The notes beneath the pieces are model-generated. The model made no database searches, had not been told where the DNA came from, and saw only the letters and a list, made by a program, of their open reading frames with translations. Positions 43,856-56,765 of a DNA stretch of 60,000 bases are shown here, piece by piece; the stretch's first letter is position 1, and each line of letters starts with the position of its first letter. The stretch comes from Polytrichum commune (Eukaryota > Streptophyta > Polytrichopsida > Polytrichales > Polytrichaceae). Location of the stretch: the NCBI GenBank assembly GCA_950295325.1, contig OX485804.1, forward strand, positions 61,598,533 through 61,658,532, written 5' to 3'. Both the position numbers and the translations under genes were made by a program.

Positions 43856-46170
43856 TTGGGAGTCTCTGGGCAGTCTCTGGGCATTCAGCAGGTGGCAGTC
43901 TCGGTGAGTTTCGGCGTAGTCTCGGTGATTGTTGGTACAACACTCTTCGGTGGACAACAGTTCTCGGAAACAGCTTCGGTGGGTGTAAAAGAATGTAATC
44001 TCCCTGGCACTCTCGGAACCCGCGGCAGATAGCAGTCTCTGTTACGAATCTGATGGTCAAATTTTCAGGTACAACAAATCTCACAGTACAGCAACTTCGG
44101 TGAAGCCCTTCAGTAGTCTCGACACTTTTTAGATGTATCTCTCTAGGACTACTCTCGGTGCTCTGGTGCTTCTCTCGACACTTTCAGTAACTTTTCTCGG
44201 TTCTCCTGGGACTTCTCTTGTCACTTTCAATAGTTTCGATCAGCACTCTCTGTAACTTCTCCCGCCACTCTCTGTATTTTCGGCAGACAACAATTTGACT
44301 AAGATCAAGAACTTCGGTCAAAACACTAGATCTAATGGATCTTTGTTGCGGACCAGTGAATCTAAGTGTCTCTGCAACGAATCCTATCAACATAAAACAG
44401 TAGATCTCTCTTGGTGTCTCTGTGGCGAGTCCTAACAATCATGAAACATTAGATCTCTCTCAACAATGGTGTGGCAACTCTCCCTTCGATGTCAGTAGCT
44501 CCTCGAAACAGTAAAACTCTCTTCAACAGCGGTGTGGCGTCTCTCCCTTCGATATCAGCAGTGTTGGCATCAGCACCGTTTGTATCAGCGTCGGTATCAG
44601 CAACTTCGGCGGGGAGGTAGTGGAAGGCTTCAGGTAGAATGAGGTTCCTATTCTTTTCATGCGCTCGAAATCTCTACTTCTGTCGAAGTTGGTGAGAACG
44701 TAGTGGGGGGAAGATGAAGAGAGCGTAGCGGGGGGAAGATGAAGTGCCTGTGGTGAAGCGAGGTTTATGTATTGTTGTGGCGGGGAGGGGGGAAGATCCT
44801 TTCCCGGGTGCCCTTTCAGACTCTACAGGGGTGGGTGGATGAGGACAAGAAGCTTCGAGGAGCAACTGGCTAGTCGCTTCAACTCTCTGACTTCTTCCTC
44901 TACCTCCAACAACTCCTTTAGAAATCCTCCAGGGCTTCGCCGAGAAAGGTGTCCTCCCTCAGCTCCTCTCCTCCTAGAGCCTCATCCTTTTTGAAATCTC
45001 TATCCTAACCATTTTAAACTAATTATATGTTTCATATATAAGGAATAGTGGGCTGATGGGAAATGATAACCATTTAAGATCCATCTACCTTTGAGAGAGA
45101 GAGACCTTGACTCTGAAGGATGCTAGGTCATATTTGTTTTTTGTTTTTCGGTTTTTGGTTATTTCTTAGAGGTCCACAAGGTAGGCATTAGATTTATTTG
45201 TAGCTTTTTATGAGGGTTTCAAAGATGTAAGGGCACACTTCCTCCCAAAAATGGGTTAATTTCATGTACATTTGTTAATTTCTTACCTATCAAAAACATG
45301 GTGATATATGGGTTCTTGGACGTGGTTGTGGAGATTTTGAAAGCCTTTTGGCACCGAGGCAAGAATTTGTGGATAGGTCCTATAAGCATACATATTTCTA
45401 AATATATGCATTTTCATATCTATCATTCATATTTGAGTTCTTGGAAAATGTTTTTCTATGGAATAAATTCACAAATCAACCCATATTTGACATGTGCTCA
45501 AAGCAAACCTAGTGAACTATATTAAATAAACTCTAAAAGTGGTTTTTTCATTTTGTATGGGAGGTAAACTCACATGTGGAAGTTGAGAAGCCAAAATACC
45601 GCCTCAAAAATAAATAAATAAAACACTACGACCATCAAGAAGGCAACACAAACCGAAAACTAGATTTGAACATCCTGTGGACTATTCCATCATTGAGTTT
45701 TCACATACCTAATCTCAATGAACGTAACACACTCAATGCTATAAGAATAAAACACTATTGCCCTCACTACTACTCTATTTCGTTTGTGAGGGTAATTTGA
45801 GAAACATCCTAGTTTGTCACCCACTTTAACGTCCCCAATTGAAATCGTGAAATTTGTTGTGAATTTTACTTTACTCTACACATGTTCCTTTAGGGGTTAA
45901 CTTTAGGGTGGGTTTACATTAGGGTTTAGGCCCAAGAAATTTGCACCACGCTTTTGGACTCTAGATTGGTTTCTCAAATTAAGAGGAGCATTTTCTTGAT
46001 TGGGGACCGTTGAGATTTGGTGGGAAAGTGATGCCACATCAACACCACTTCATACTTTAAACCCAAACCCTTGTGTAAACTTCTTGGGTCTATGATTTGC
46101 TCTAAACAAATAAGATCGCTTGATTTTGGAGTTTCTTTGGTCTTCATCGATGTTGGTCTCATATATAGGT
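43856..46170. other. intergenic, no gene supported
   Basis: 43,860-44,980 is GC-richer, with many short CTCGGT/CTTCGG words and CTCT runs. It may be a decayed promoter/leader or low-complexity sequence; reading frames on both strands carry no motif. 45,000-46,170 is plain AT-rich DNA. Confidence 0.3.
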
Positions 46171-46177
46171 GAGTGCA

Positions 46178-46828
46178 TGGTATCAATAATCAACATTAAT
46201 AATAATGGTATCAAAGAACCCACACGTAGGCGACAAAATTGGAATACAAATCAAAATTGATATTTGGTAAGTATGTCAAGGTGAGAGAATCTTTGTATAC
46301 CAAAGTTATTATTTGGATTGATACCATTCTAAATCATATTGATACCAAGACATTTTTATCTAGGTATGAAGGTCATTGCATAGTGTATAGATTCAAATGG
46401 TATTGAAAACAATGTCAAATACCCATACCCTCTGGTATCCAAAAAAGGAGATACTATACAAACATCGGTATTGACAAATGTTGGATTAGTGTCATCCTTT
46501 TTTTTTACATACCCTTCATTCATATGTGACGAGGAATTTACATTTTGGGATACCATAGGGGATAGGTCTTTGACAACATTTTTGTTTTCGATACCATTTG
46601 AGTATATACACCAGGCAAGAACCTTCATACCTAGATAAATCGATCTAGTATCAACATGATTTTGATTGATATTGACCTAAATGGTGAATTGGGTATACAA
46701 AGATTCTTTCACCTTGACATACCCACCAAAATATCAATCTTTAACTACTTTTACAGTTTTGAGATCCACGGGTGCGTTCTTTGATACCATTATTGATGTT
46801 GATTATTGATAACATACAACTATGTACT
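46178..46828. mobile_element. foldback MITE (GGTATCAA family)
   Basis: The outer ends GGTATCAATAATCAACATTA and the complement of ATTATTGATGTTGATTATTG near 46,785-46,808, together with matching inner words (ATGGTATCAAAGAAC, CAAGGTGA-AGAATCTTTGTAT, CTAGGTATGAAGGT), show inverted arms of about 300 bp. The same family gives the half copy at 6.2-6.5 kb. No coding capacity. Confidence 0.8.
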
Positions 46829-46994
46829 AGACCAACAATATTCTTGAACCTAGTGTAAGCCCAACCTTAGAAGGTTGGTTGCTGACTAAGACGCACACAA
46901 AAAGCAAGTGAGAAAGAGAGAGATATCGCAATAAAAATCTATCAAGCCTTACAAAATTGCCGTCTTGTATTAGAGTTGAAAACAAGCGGCTACA

Positions 46995-47226
46995 TTGTTT
47001 TGTCTAATTAGTGTGGGTTGCCATTTGGAGTTATGTGTTGCTATAAATTTTTTTTAAAATAATTATGATCAACATTATCATTTTTTCTTACCAACTAAGT
47101 TATATCATATTCTTTGGTGTGCAAACTAACGACTTATGTTATTTGGGTAAAAAATGATATTCTCAGTGAAATGTCATACCCATGCATAACTCCGAATGGT
47201 AACCCACACTAAATAAACAAGACATG
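46995..47226. mobile_element. small MITE
   Basis: Inverted arms TTAGTGTGGGTTGCCATTTG (from 47,008) and complement TTTAGTGTGGGTTACCATTC (from 47,213) enclose about 150 bp. Superfamily not assigned. Confidence 0.65.
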
Positions 47227-47746
47227 GTAGTTGCAAGAGTGCTCTACCCTATGATTATTTAGCACTTGTGGCCAGTTTCGGTTGGCTATTCAATCAAGAC
47301 CGAACATTGGTTCATTGTAGGGACCACTTGAGATCAACACTTATTTACAAATGGACCCCACTCGAAGAGCCAATTACTAACACCATATTATCACAACACA
47401 TATGTGGCTAGTTTTGGTTGGCTGCCAAAACTTTGGCCCATTCCAGAAACCAACAGCCCTTGGTGTCTGTCCTAAAAGGCAGAGCCAATAAGTTGAAAAG
47501 AAGAAGGACCAACCTTGAAACCAAACTCCTCACGGGGAAGGTACATGCTCTAAGACCAAAATTCTTTGAGCTTGCGCCACCGAACTACAGATCTCCGTTT
47601 CGAAATCGGCGGTTTCGATCGAACCCTTCACTTGTGATGGAGGTGTAGCGAACTCAAGGTTGGCAGGTAAGTGGGTGTGGAAGATCGATCGGAGAGAGGG
47701 AGCCAAGACAGAGGCAGAGAGAGTGGAGAGATCGAGCGAGCGAGCG

Positions 47747-48187
47747 ATGGCGGAGGATGGGGAGGATGTGGCGTCGAGTGTGCTAGACGCAGACACATTC
47801 ATAGAGACGGAGGCACCGGAGCTCATCATAGCGCGCATCGAGAACAAATCACGCCAAGTGGAGCGACTGCTGCGCCTGCCGCACTACACCGAGGCTCTGG
47901 AGACGGCGCTGCAAGGGGCGCCCACGCACACCCGCGACGAGCGCTGCAAGTCCGCCAATTGGATCCTGGTGCACCGCGTCTTGATGGCCGCCAAGGATGG
48001 CGAGGGCCTGCTGGGCCACCTCAACCCCGACTTACACGACATTCTCATGAAGTATCTTTACCGAGGCTTGGCTACTGGTGATCGCATCACATGTGACCTC
48101 TGCCTCAAGCTCCACCAAAAGCTCTTCGAAATGGCCGGCATCGGATGTGTCATGCGTGCCATCTCCGACACCCATAACACCGTTTAG
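47747..48187 (+). CDS. ARPC5: actin-related protein 2/3 complex subunit 5
   Basis: 146 codons, ATG in a purine-rich context (GAGCGATGGCGG), ending TAG. Family hallmarks: EAPELIIARIENKSRQVERL, ALETALQGAPTHTRDERCKS, ANWILVHRVLMAAKD, DILMKYLYRGLATGD and the C-terminal SDTHNTV, the usual end of the family. Length is normal (human and plant members are about 130-150 residues). ARPC5 (p16) is a helical subunit that binds ARPC4 and ARPC1 in the Arp2/3 complex, which nucleates branched actin. No intron interrupts it, and the third codon positions are GC-rich, unlike anything nearby. It has no stops or frameshifts, so it may be a functional gene; a retrocopy is possible. A GA-rich leader precedes it. 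Confidence 0.92.
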   Translation: MAEDGEDVASSVLDADTFIETEAPELIIARIENKSRQVERLLRLPHYTEALETALQGAPTHTRDERCKSANWILVHRVLMAAKDGEGLLGHLNPDLHDILMKYLYRGLATGDRITCDLCLKLHQKLFEMAGIGCVMRAISDTHNTV

Positions 48188-48199
48188 TACCCGCTCCCC

Positions 48200-51100
48200 C
48201 CGTCGGCATCGCACATTGGAGAGGTGGGTGTACTGCTTCTTCCTCAAATTGCAAGTTCACGCACTAGGGTTCAATGCCGAGTCAGTTTTGATGATTGTTA
48301 GCCTTCAGGGGCTAATGTCTTTTTAGGGCTAACTCAACATTTCGATAACGATTCATTTAACAAGAAATCCACATGGAATTGAACTATTAAATTCACTTTT
48401 TAGTTCTCGAGGCAGGAAATCAAAATCGCAACCCTATGCCTGTTAGGTATTGGTTCAATGGTGTAACTTCATGTAATTGATATACGAATTCGGGATCTCA
48501 AATTGCAAGCAACCAGGTTCTAATTTAGAGTCAGTGTTGACCATACATACCCCTCAGGGTTTAATGTCTTTTCAGGGCCAATTCAACATGGATTCAGCTC
48601 ATAACTCCATCAGGGTTCAATGTCCTTTCAAAGGATAATTCAACCTCTAGCTAACGATTCATTCAACATGGATTCAACTCATAACTCCACCTTTTAGGTC
48701 TAGCAAGAGTAGAACGTAGAGACAGAAAATCAAAAGAACAATCCTATATGTGTTCGGCATTGGATCAATGGTGTGGTTTCATGTGATTGATATATGAATT
48801 TAGGAAGGATGTGGGTGCACTGCTTCTTCACCCAGTTTCTCAACTAAAATTGCAAGTGACCAGGGTTTAATGTGGAGTCATACATATCCTTCATGGTTTA
48901 ATGCCTTTCCAGGGTGACCCAACACATAGTAACGATTCATTCAACATGGATTCTACTTAGAATTCCACCTTTCAGGTCTTGCAAGTATATAACATAGAGA
49001 CAGAGAATCAAAAGCACAACCCTATGACGCTAGGCATGGATTCAATGGTGCACTTTCATGTGATTGATGTATGAATTTGGGAGGTTGAGTGAAGCGCTTC
49101 TTCACCCACTTTTTCATATCAAATTGCAAGTGACCAGCGTTTAATGTGGAGTCAGTGTTGATGAATATGCATCGTTGAGGGTTTAATATCTTTTCATTGT
49201 GAACCTAACATTTAGATAATGATTTGTTCAACATGGCTTCAACTCATAATCCCACGTTCTAGGTCTTGCAACTATTAAATGGAGACACAGAATATAAAAC
49301 TTACAACCCTATATTTGTCAGGTATTGTTTCAATATGATATCAGTGTTCTTTATATATGACTTCTAGAGATTTGTGATGCTCGTCTTCATTCCTCTGGTT
49401 TGGATGCCCTGCTTTTTAGGTCTAGCTGATATGTGTGATGCGTGTGTAACTTGTTGTGATATTGGTTCACATTGATGACCTGTACATCTCAAAATGCAAG
49501 TGACCAGGGTTTAACATGGAATCAGTGCTGATGTACATCCTTCAGGGTTTAAAATATTCTCAGTGCTAACCCAACATGTAGCTAATGATTCATTCAATGT
49601 TGGTTTCACTCATAATTCCACCTTTTAGGTCTTGGCAAGTATCAAATGTAGAAACAGAAAATCCAAATTTGCAACCTTATGTGTGATGTAGGTGTAGTGT
49701 TGATGATGCAGTTTCATGTAATTGAATCAATGTGAAATTAGTGTTGATATACAAATTCATGATGTGGGTGCACTGCTTCACCCAGTTTCTCATCTTAAAT
49801 TGCAAGTGACCAGGGTGTAATGTGGAGTCAGTGTTGACGATACATAACCTTCAGGGTAGAATGTCTTTTCAGTGCTCACTCCAAATTTAGGTGATAATTC
49901 ATTTATCATTTGGTTTCATTCATTATTGCACGTTTTAGGTCTTGCAACTATGAGCTGTAGAAGCAGAAAATCTAAATCACAACCCTGTGTTCAATAGGCA
50001 TTGATTTAGTGTTGTGATTTGATGTGATCGAATTAATTTGAAAGCAATGTTCATGGTTTATGAGTTTAGAGGTTTGTGATGCTCGTCTTCATTCGAAACC
50101 ATGGAATTCCATCTGTACTGATCTTAGGTCTTTGTGATGTGGGGGTACCTTGTCGGCGAGATTGACTCACATTGATGCCATGTACATCTCAAAATGCAAG
50201 TGACCAGGGTTTAATGTGGAGTGAGTGTTGATTACAGTTGCATTTTTTTAAAAATTATTTTTAAAAATGCAGTTTTAAATGCATTTTAAAATACTTGGCA
50301 AATTTTGAGGCGTTTTTTACGTTTTTAATTATAAATTCACTACTACAGTCAGTCCAGGCCAATAGGGAAAATATAGACATGTGCAACTTCATCAATTGTT
50401 CCATATTAGCATATAGCATTAGTACATTCAAACTCAATGGCAGTGCCAAAGCCTTGAGCCTTGCCACACGAACTAACTAATATGGGAATACGGATTTCAC
50501 ATCGGGGGGTGATCCAGGTGCAGTCTTAGATCAATACTTGGGCGGAGAAGAGCTTGAAGTACTGATCTTGGAAGAGAGGAATATTTCGGACAATGATTTG
50601 CCATAAAGGGCCTTAAGGATTGTCGTCTTCAATGATTTTCAATGAAAACCATTAAAAATGTTTTGAAATATTTTTAAATGTATTTTATAATGCCGCCTCC
50701 GACCTCTAGAATAAAAAATGCAACACTAGTGTTGACACATGCTTCAGGGTTCAATATGTTTTCAGGGCTAACTCAACATTTTTTTAATGATTCATCACCA
50801 TTGGTTCAACTTATATGTCCACCATTTAGGTCTTGCAACTATAAATTAAAAAATATAAATTAAAAAATACAACCCTATGTTTGATAGGCATTGATTTAAC
50901 TCATAGTTTCATAGGAGTAAATTAAAATGAAGTTAGTGTTGATGATACATGAATTTAGAGGTTCATGATGCTCGTCTCGTTCCGCTCTCACGGTGATTCC
51001 AAACTGTGGAAGTGTGTCTGTATGGAACCCCTGTTTTCTAGGTCATGCTGTTATGTGTGATGAGTTGGAAGCTTTTTTTGAGTTTTGTCCACATTGCTGC

Positions 51101-52540
51101 CCTCCACATCCCAAAATGCAAGTGACCAGAGTTAAATGTGGAGTTAGCGTTGATACCTACCCTTCAGGGATTAATGTCTTTTCAGTGCTAATACAACATT
51201 AGCTTATGACTCATTCAACATGGGTTCAATTCATAGTTTCACCTTTTAGTTCTTGCAATATAAACTGTAGAAATAGAAATAAAAGATTACAACCCTATGT
51301 TGGATAGGCATTGCTTCAATGGTGTAGTTTCATGTGATTGAATCGATGTGAAATCAGTGTTAATGTATGAATACTATGTTCTTAGGTCCTGTGAGGTGTG
51401 GGAAACTTCTTGCAAGATTTGTTCACAGTGCTTCCCTGCACATCTCAAAATGCAAGTGAAGAGGGTTTATCAGTGTTGATACATATCTTTCAGGGTGTAA
51501 TTGTCTTTCAGTGGTAACTAAACATTTAGGTAGTGATTCTTCAACATTAATTTAACTTGCAATTCCACCTTTTAGGTCTTGCAACTAAAAAACGTTGAAA
51601 TAGAATCTCAAAATTTGAACCCTATACTTGACAGGCATTGATTTAATTTAATATCAGTGTTGATATATGAATTTAGAGGTTTGTGATGCTGAACTTCATT
51701 CTGCACTTATCCTAATTTCATTTCCAAACCGTTGAAGTGCAACTGTGTGGATACCCTGGTTTTTAGTTTGTGCTGTTATGTGTGATGGGTGGGTAATTTG
51801 TTTGCAAGATTTGCTCAGATTGATGCCCTGTACGTCTCAGAATGCAGGTGAGCAGGGTTTGATGAGGATTCACTGTTGATATGTATTTATTTTTCAGAGC
51901 TGACTTTAACATTTAGCTAATGATTTATTCAACATAGAAATGAAGTCCACCTTTTAAGTCTTGCAACTAAAGAACTTAGAAACAGAGTTTAAAAATTACA
52001 ACCCTATGTTTGATAGGCATTGATTCATTGATGTGGTTTCATTTGAAGGAATCAATGTGAAATCAGTGTTGACGATGTCTGAACTTAGAGGTCCGTGATA
52101 CTCGTCTTCATTCTGCTCTCAAGTCGATTCTGACTCGAAACCCGATTCCAAACCTTGGAAGTGTGTCTTGATGGATCCCCTGTTCTTAGGTCCTGTGATT
52201 TGTGGGAAAATTGTTGCAAGATTGGTACACATTGATGCCCTTTACATGCCAAAATGCAGAAGACTAGGGTTTAATGCGGAGTCAGTGTTTATACTTATCC
52301 TTTGGGGTTTGATACGTTTTCAGGGCTAACTCAACATTTAGCTAGTGATTCATTTAACATTTGGTTCAACCCAAAATTTGACCTTTTAGGTCTTGCAATT
52401 TTGAAATATAGATACAAAAGATTAAAATTGCAACATTATGTTTGAAAGGCATTTATTCAATGGTGTAGTTTGCTGTATTTGAATCAATATGAAATCAGCG
52501 CTGATGTATGAATATAGAGGTTTGTGATGTAGTGATTGGG
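48200..52540 (+). repeat. degenerate tandem array, ~11 units of 250-410 bp
   Basis: AATTGCAAGTGACCAGGGTT (or close variants) recurs at about 48,247, 48,500, 48,848, 49,121, 49,492, 49,796, 50,191, 51,113, 51,447, 51,838 and 52,252. Each is followed by GGAGTCAGTGTTGAT, CTTCAGGGTTTAATGTCTTTTCAGGGCTAA, CAACATTTAGCTAATGATTC, TTTTAGGTCTTGCAA and ACAACCCTATG. Some units add a segment with GATGCTCGTCTTCATTC. Divergence is high, so the array is old. It begins right after the ARPC5 stop codon and has no reading frame. Confidence 0.85.
50233..50728. mobile_element. hAT-like MITE in the tandem array
   Basis: The ends TACAGTTGCATTTTTT and, complemented, TAGTGTTGCATTTTTT match at 14/16 positions. GTGTTGAT (50,225-50,232) and GTGTTGAC (50,729-50,736) flank it, an 8-bp duplication with one change. 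Removing it restores an array unit. No transposase. Confidence 0.8.
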
Positions 52541-54128
52541 CTGGCCTAATTGGATCTCTTTCGCACTGGTAGGCATTATTGCTGGACTCTCTGTGATTGA
52601 CGAAGATGGAGGCAAATGAGTGCGTTCTGTCGTTTGTATCCTACCTATGCACAAGGTGTTCTTGGGATCACAGAAAGATTTGGTATGACCACATTTCAGC
52701 AAGAAACCTGTGAGGAAGCTCAGGAACAACATACATGTTTCTAATAGTGATGTGGGGGAACAAAATGTTCGTGAACAACCTGAGGCACTCGCGCTTGGGA
52801 ACTTTGTAATCACTTGTTGCTTGCCCCTGCTGCAAGGATTGCTCAAAAGCTCAATGCACGCCATGAAATGCCACCTTCATCAAAACCTGATGGTTTGAGG
52901 TAATGATACTTCTTTATGGTTTAAGTGGCTGTGATTGTCCTCCATTCAGTGATATTGTTCTGTAGCAGAAGCAATGTAAAAAAATGCTCCTTAGCCTGCT
53001 GATGGATCTGTTTTAGTCACATCAGGCAGCATTCAGGTCCCTTGCTCTGTACTTTATGGAAATTGTGAATTCACTGTTACCTTGATTAAGAAAGTAAAGT
53101 GGAAGGCTGTTGAGGCATTAGGTGCAACCTGTGATCTTTAGGTCAGCAATGTGGGATTGTCTCAAGGGAGTTTCAAAGGGTGAATATGGCATCTATCTTT
53201 TAATTTTCAAGTGCCTGTGTGTGATGTGATTATCAGGTGGCGGGTTTACTAGGTATTGCTTATGGATCTATAATTATCTTTTGAAGGAAAGCGCTTCTAA
53301 ATTGGTTTGTAGAGAGTCCTGGTAATTTTGCTAATTCTAACCATATGGATGAATCACTTTTGATGACTTTATTTTGTATTCTAAACTCCAAGTTAGGTGT
53401 GAATTTAATATTTTGTATTACATCTTTAATTTGATCTGAGTCTAACAGATTGGCACAGTTCAGCTCTCTATGACTTCTTTACATGTTTATTGGTGGGCAG
53501 CAATCTCTTTATTAGAGGCTCTTTTTGGTATCAGTTATCTCCTTCCCAGGTCCTCTTCATGTTAAGGCACATCTCAGTCATTGACATCATCAAAGCGTGA
53601 GTTCATCCTGAGTGTATGGGATGGATTAATTTTACATCTTGGCAGGAGCTAAGATGTTGATATTTGGGGAACAATTGCTGATGGAATGTAGTTACATTCT
53701 TCCGATTTTTGTACAGAAAGCTTGTGTATTAGGCAATATGTTCTGGCAATTTTACCTAATATTTTGTTGGTTAATTTGACAAAAAAAGAAACAATAGAAG
53801 GGTTAGTTACTGTAGGGAGGTCGATATCAAAATATGGAAGCTCACGTAGAAGCAGAGTCAGACATCTTAAACTAGAAGCCAATCCCTAGCTAGTAAAGAC
53901 CTTTTTAAACTACTCTGATTATGGTAAATCAGTATACTCAGGTCTACCAAAGGAGGTCTTGACTGCTAACTGTCCTAACAAAAAAGACCAAGATTAAGCT
54001 TAAGAGGGAATCGGGTTGATACTGTTGTTCAGAACACCTTGGTGTTCCAGCTCTTATAGGTGGGTGTCCAAGCTCTTGGAAAGTTGATCCCAATCTTTGC
54101 AAACTTGAAGTCAATATCGTATTGATCT
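52541..54128. other. intergenic, no gene seen
   Basis: No exon with a recognised domain. Short frames at 52,484-52,864 (-) and 53,649-53,882 (-) lack motifs. Confidence 0.35.
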
Positions 54129-54345
54129 ACCCTGATATGTGCAATTAGGTTGCCTCTTTACCCTTGCAAATTACCTTGGATCAAAATCAGATCTCAGTTT
54201 TTTTTTACTTTATTTATTCATTGGTATTGCAACCACAGTAAAAACATGATTCCTCTATTTTGTTGCTGTTTGTAATAAATATTCAAATAGTGTGGAATGT
54301 GGATATATCAATGTGGGGCAACCTAATTGCCAATATCAGTGGACA
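54129..54345. mobile_element. MITE, ATGTGCAATTAGGTT family, copy 3
   Basis: The left end CTACCCTGATATGTGCAATT and the complement of the right end CACTGATATTGGCAATTAGG are inverted. Same family as 56,766-56,991 and 57,208-57,441. Confidence 0.6.
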
Positions 54346-55320
54346 TGTTTGAATGTAGGAAGTGCTCGTTTGAGACATTTTCTGAGTATTGCTCATGTTC
54401 ATTTTTTTAAGCAGGTGTAGGTTTGTCTTGAAAAGTCACTACATTGACTGGCTGATGTAGTATGGCATTAGAATTAATGTGCCACATATTTATTATGGGC
54501 CACATTAATATTGAAACTCTTCAAAATTGATGTGTTGTCTTGTTACAAATTACTGAAGTCAGTTACATAGTAGTAACTAACTTGCATTTTCTGAGATACA
54601 ATAGCGTTAATCCACATTCATGATAGTTCATGTGGCCCATAATAATAAGCATTAATTAGAAAAGGTTTTACTAGAAAGTAATGTGACCCATAATTATTAG
54701 CCTAGTGTTCATTGTTGTGGATTTGGTGATGGATTGTGTGGCCCACACTAAATCAGATATATAGTATAGGAACATCTATCCCAATAACCATGTCGATCGC
54801 AGGAGACCAGTATGGGTATTTTGATAGTACATTCATGTGGTCCATGCCCATGCATAAGTTGCCAAATGCCCATACTATCTACAGCCTTACTTTTGCTGTT
54901 ATAATAAGGATGCATGCGTTTCTGTTTTGTAATTCTGTATTTATCAATGTGCTCCTGTACATGAAATTCTCATTTTTTTTCTTCTAAGAAGTGCTTTGTC
55001 AAGTCTTATCTTTGACTACCTTTGTGGGTGCTAGGGTGGCCGTGTGGAGGTTACTACTGGGTCTTTCAATTCCGAGCTTTGTGTAATTCCGGCCTTGACC
55101 AGGTGCCCATAATTGACATGTCATAACACCATTCTTGACCAAGTCATAGTGGGACTTGTGATGAATGGACTGGTCTGCTCCTCTATGAAAAAGAACATTG
55201 AATTCTGTCTAGACCTTTCTGCTTAGCACTGCATGTTTGTGGATATGTTCAAGGTATGCGGACCTAATTTGGTTGATCATCTCAAATGGACACCTGAATT
55301 TGAATGGTGTGTGGGTTGGG
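54346..55320. other. intergenic with a short inverted repeat
   Basis: TTATTATGGGCCACATTAAT (about 54,493) and ATGTGGCCCATAATAATAAG (about 54,629) are inverted and may mark another small MITE. No gene. Confidence 0.4.
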
Positions 55321-55324
55321 CGAG

Positions 55325-55560
55325 GATTAGAACAGACACCAAGAAGACAAGTTTAAACGAGATTGGATTACTTGCTCAAAACTATTAGCCATTTTAGGTT
55401 CAATAGTCAGTACAATTGGGGGGAAATATATGATCATCCAATGAGAAAGAGAATCTTCACTTTGATAATGTATAAGTTATTTATAGGAGCGCCAAGAATG
55501 ATGAGGAAATTTGGTACATGCATAAAATGGATTTGCTAATCATCTTGCACTAGTTTTGTG
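55325..55560 (+). repeat. dispersed repeat, copy 2
   Basis: Resembles 31,140-31,350 in order and spacing of shared words over about 200 bp. Type unknown. Confidence 0.5.
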
Positions 55561-55939
55561 TCTCATAATCCTATGAGAAGTGGATGCAGAGCTAAAAGTG
55601 TCCATTTAAGACCTGCTTAGGTTAGTTCTCACTACATTAGCATTACTTTAACACCATTGGAATATCTGATAATGGAGTGGTGGGAAGATTTGTTTTTCAT
55701 GAGCTTTTTATTTGTCAAGAAGAGACTTTTACAGTGTGCGTGTTGCTTCTTTTGCTAGTTTTTCATTGCCAAGCATAACCCTCTGGCTACGATGGCAAAT
55801 GATGAATTTCCATGACTTCTATGATTCAGCAACTACATAGGGTAGAACTTTTTTGAGGTTAAATATTTATTCTCCCAAAATATATTGTGTGATCTACTAC
55901 TGTGTTCCAAATAGTAGAATTTTCCTTTAACTCAACTGG

Positions 55940-56255
55940 AGTTTTAATTGGGAGTTGGTTGTTTTGCATACGATTCTATTCATATTTGGTAAAGTTTTTG
56001 ATGCATGCTTAGAGTTGGTGTGGAGGTTTGAGCGAAGAATGTTCTATATCGCTCTATTGAGGGTCAAACTCATTTTGGCACGCCAAGAGGTGCTAAAATG
56101 AGTTTGACCACCAATGTACCAATATAGAACGTTCTTTGCTCAAAACCTCCACATCAATTCTAACCATGCACCGAAAACTTACAGAATATGGAAAGATTTG
56201 TATGCTAAACAATTAACCCCCACCCAAAAATCTGGTGACCTTGTTTTTTCCACAC
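55940..56255. mobile_element. foldback MITE
   Basis: Two arms of about 145-155 bp meet at 56,084-56,094. Inner words GTCAAACTCATTTTGGCA and TGCTAAAATGAGTTTGAC are inverted, as are GGTGTGGAGGTTTGAGCGAA and TTTGCTCAAAACCTCCACAT. There is almost no spacer. Confidence 0.85.
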
Positions 56256-56765
56256 AAATCCTGCGTTTGATGATGGAACACTCCTGAGTATGATATAAAC
56301 TTTGTTTCAAATTTAAAAATTCTCAGATGTAAAGTGTAGATTGTGGCATTCATATAAAGCTTTCAAATATGTTTTGCTCATGATTTGGATGAGAATGAAT
56401 TATTGTCATTGAGAGAGTTGTTCAGATGAATGTGGAGTAGGTGCTTCATTGTCAGGAGCACCTCATGGCAAAGATCTTCCATATAAACTATCCAAAAAGC
56501 TTTGAATCTGATTTTTGCTGACAGGCTTTCATAACAATGAGTTTGTGAATGAGATATATGTTGGAGGTGTGCATTTCCTCCCTGCTGCCCTAGCTTATCA
56601 GATGTGCTTAAAGGAGATCAAAGTAGCAAATTGCTGCAGCTTCCTGTTGGTCTTTTCAGGAACAGGATCATTATTGAGAAATTGATGGCAATTTTATCAC
56701 CAACAGTTTTCAGCCCCACCTGAAGGCCATCATGATCGTAAGTGAATCCTCCCAGCTCCTGAAAC

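Noticed and set aside
47418-47648. Basic 76-codon frame upstream of ARPC5
   Set aside because: No ATG-start support and no recognised motif; more likely leader or flank of ARPC5.
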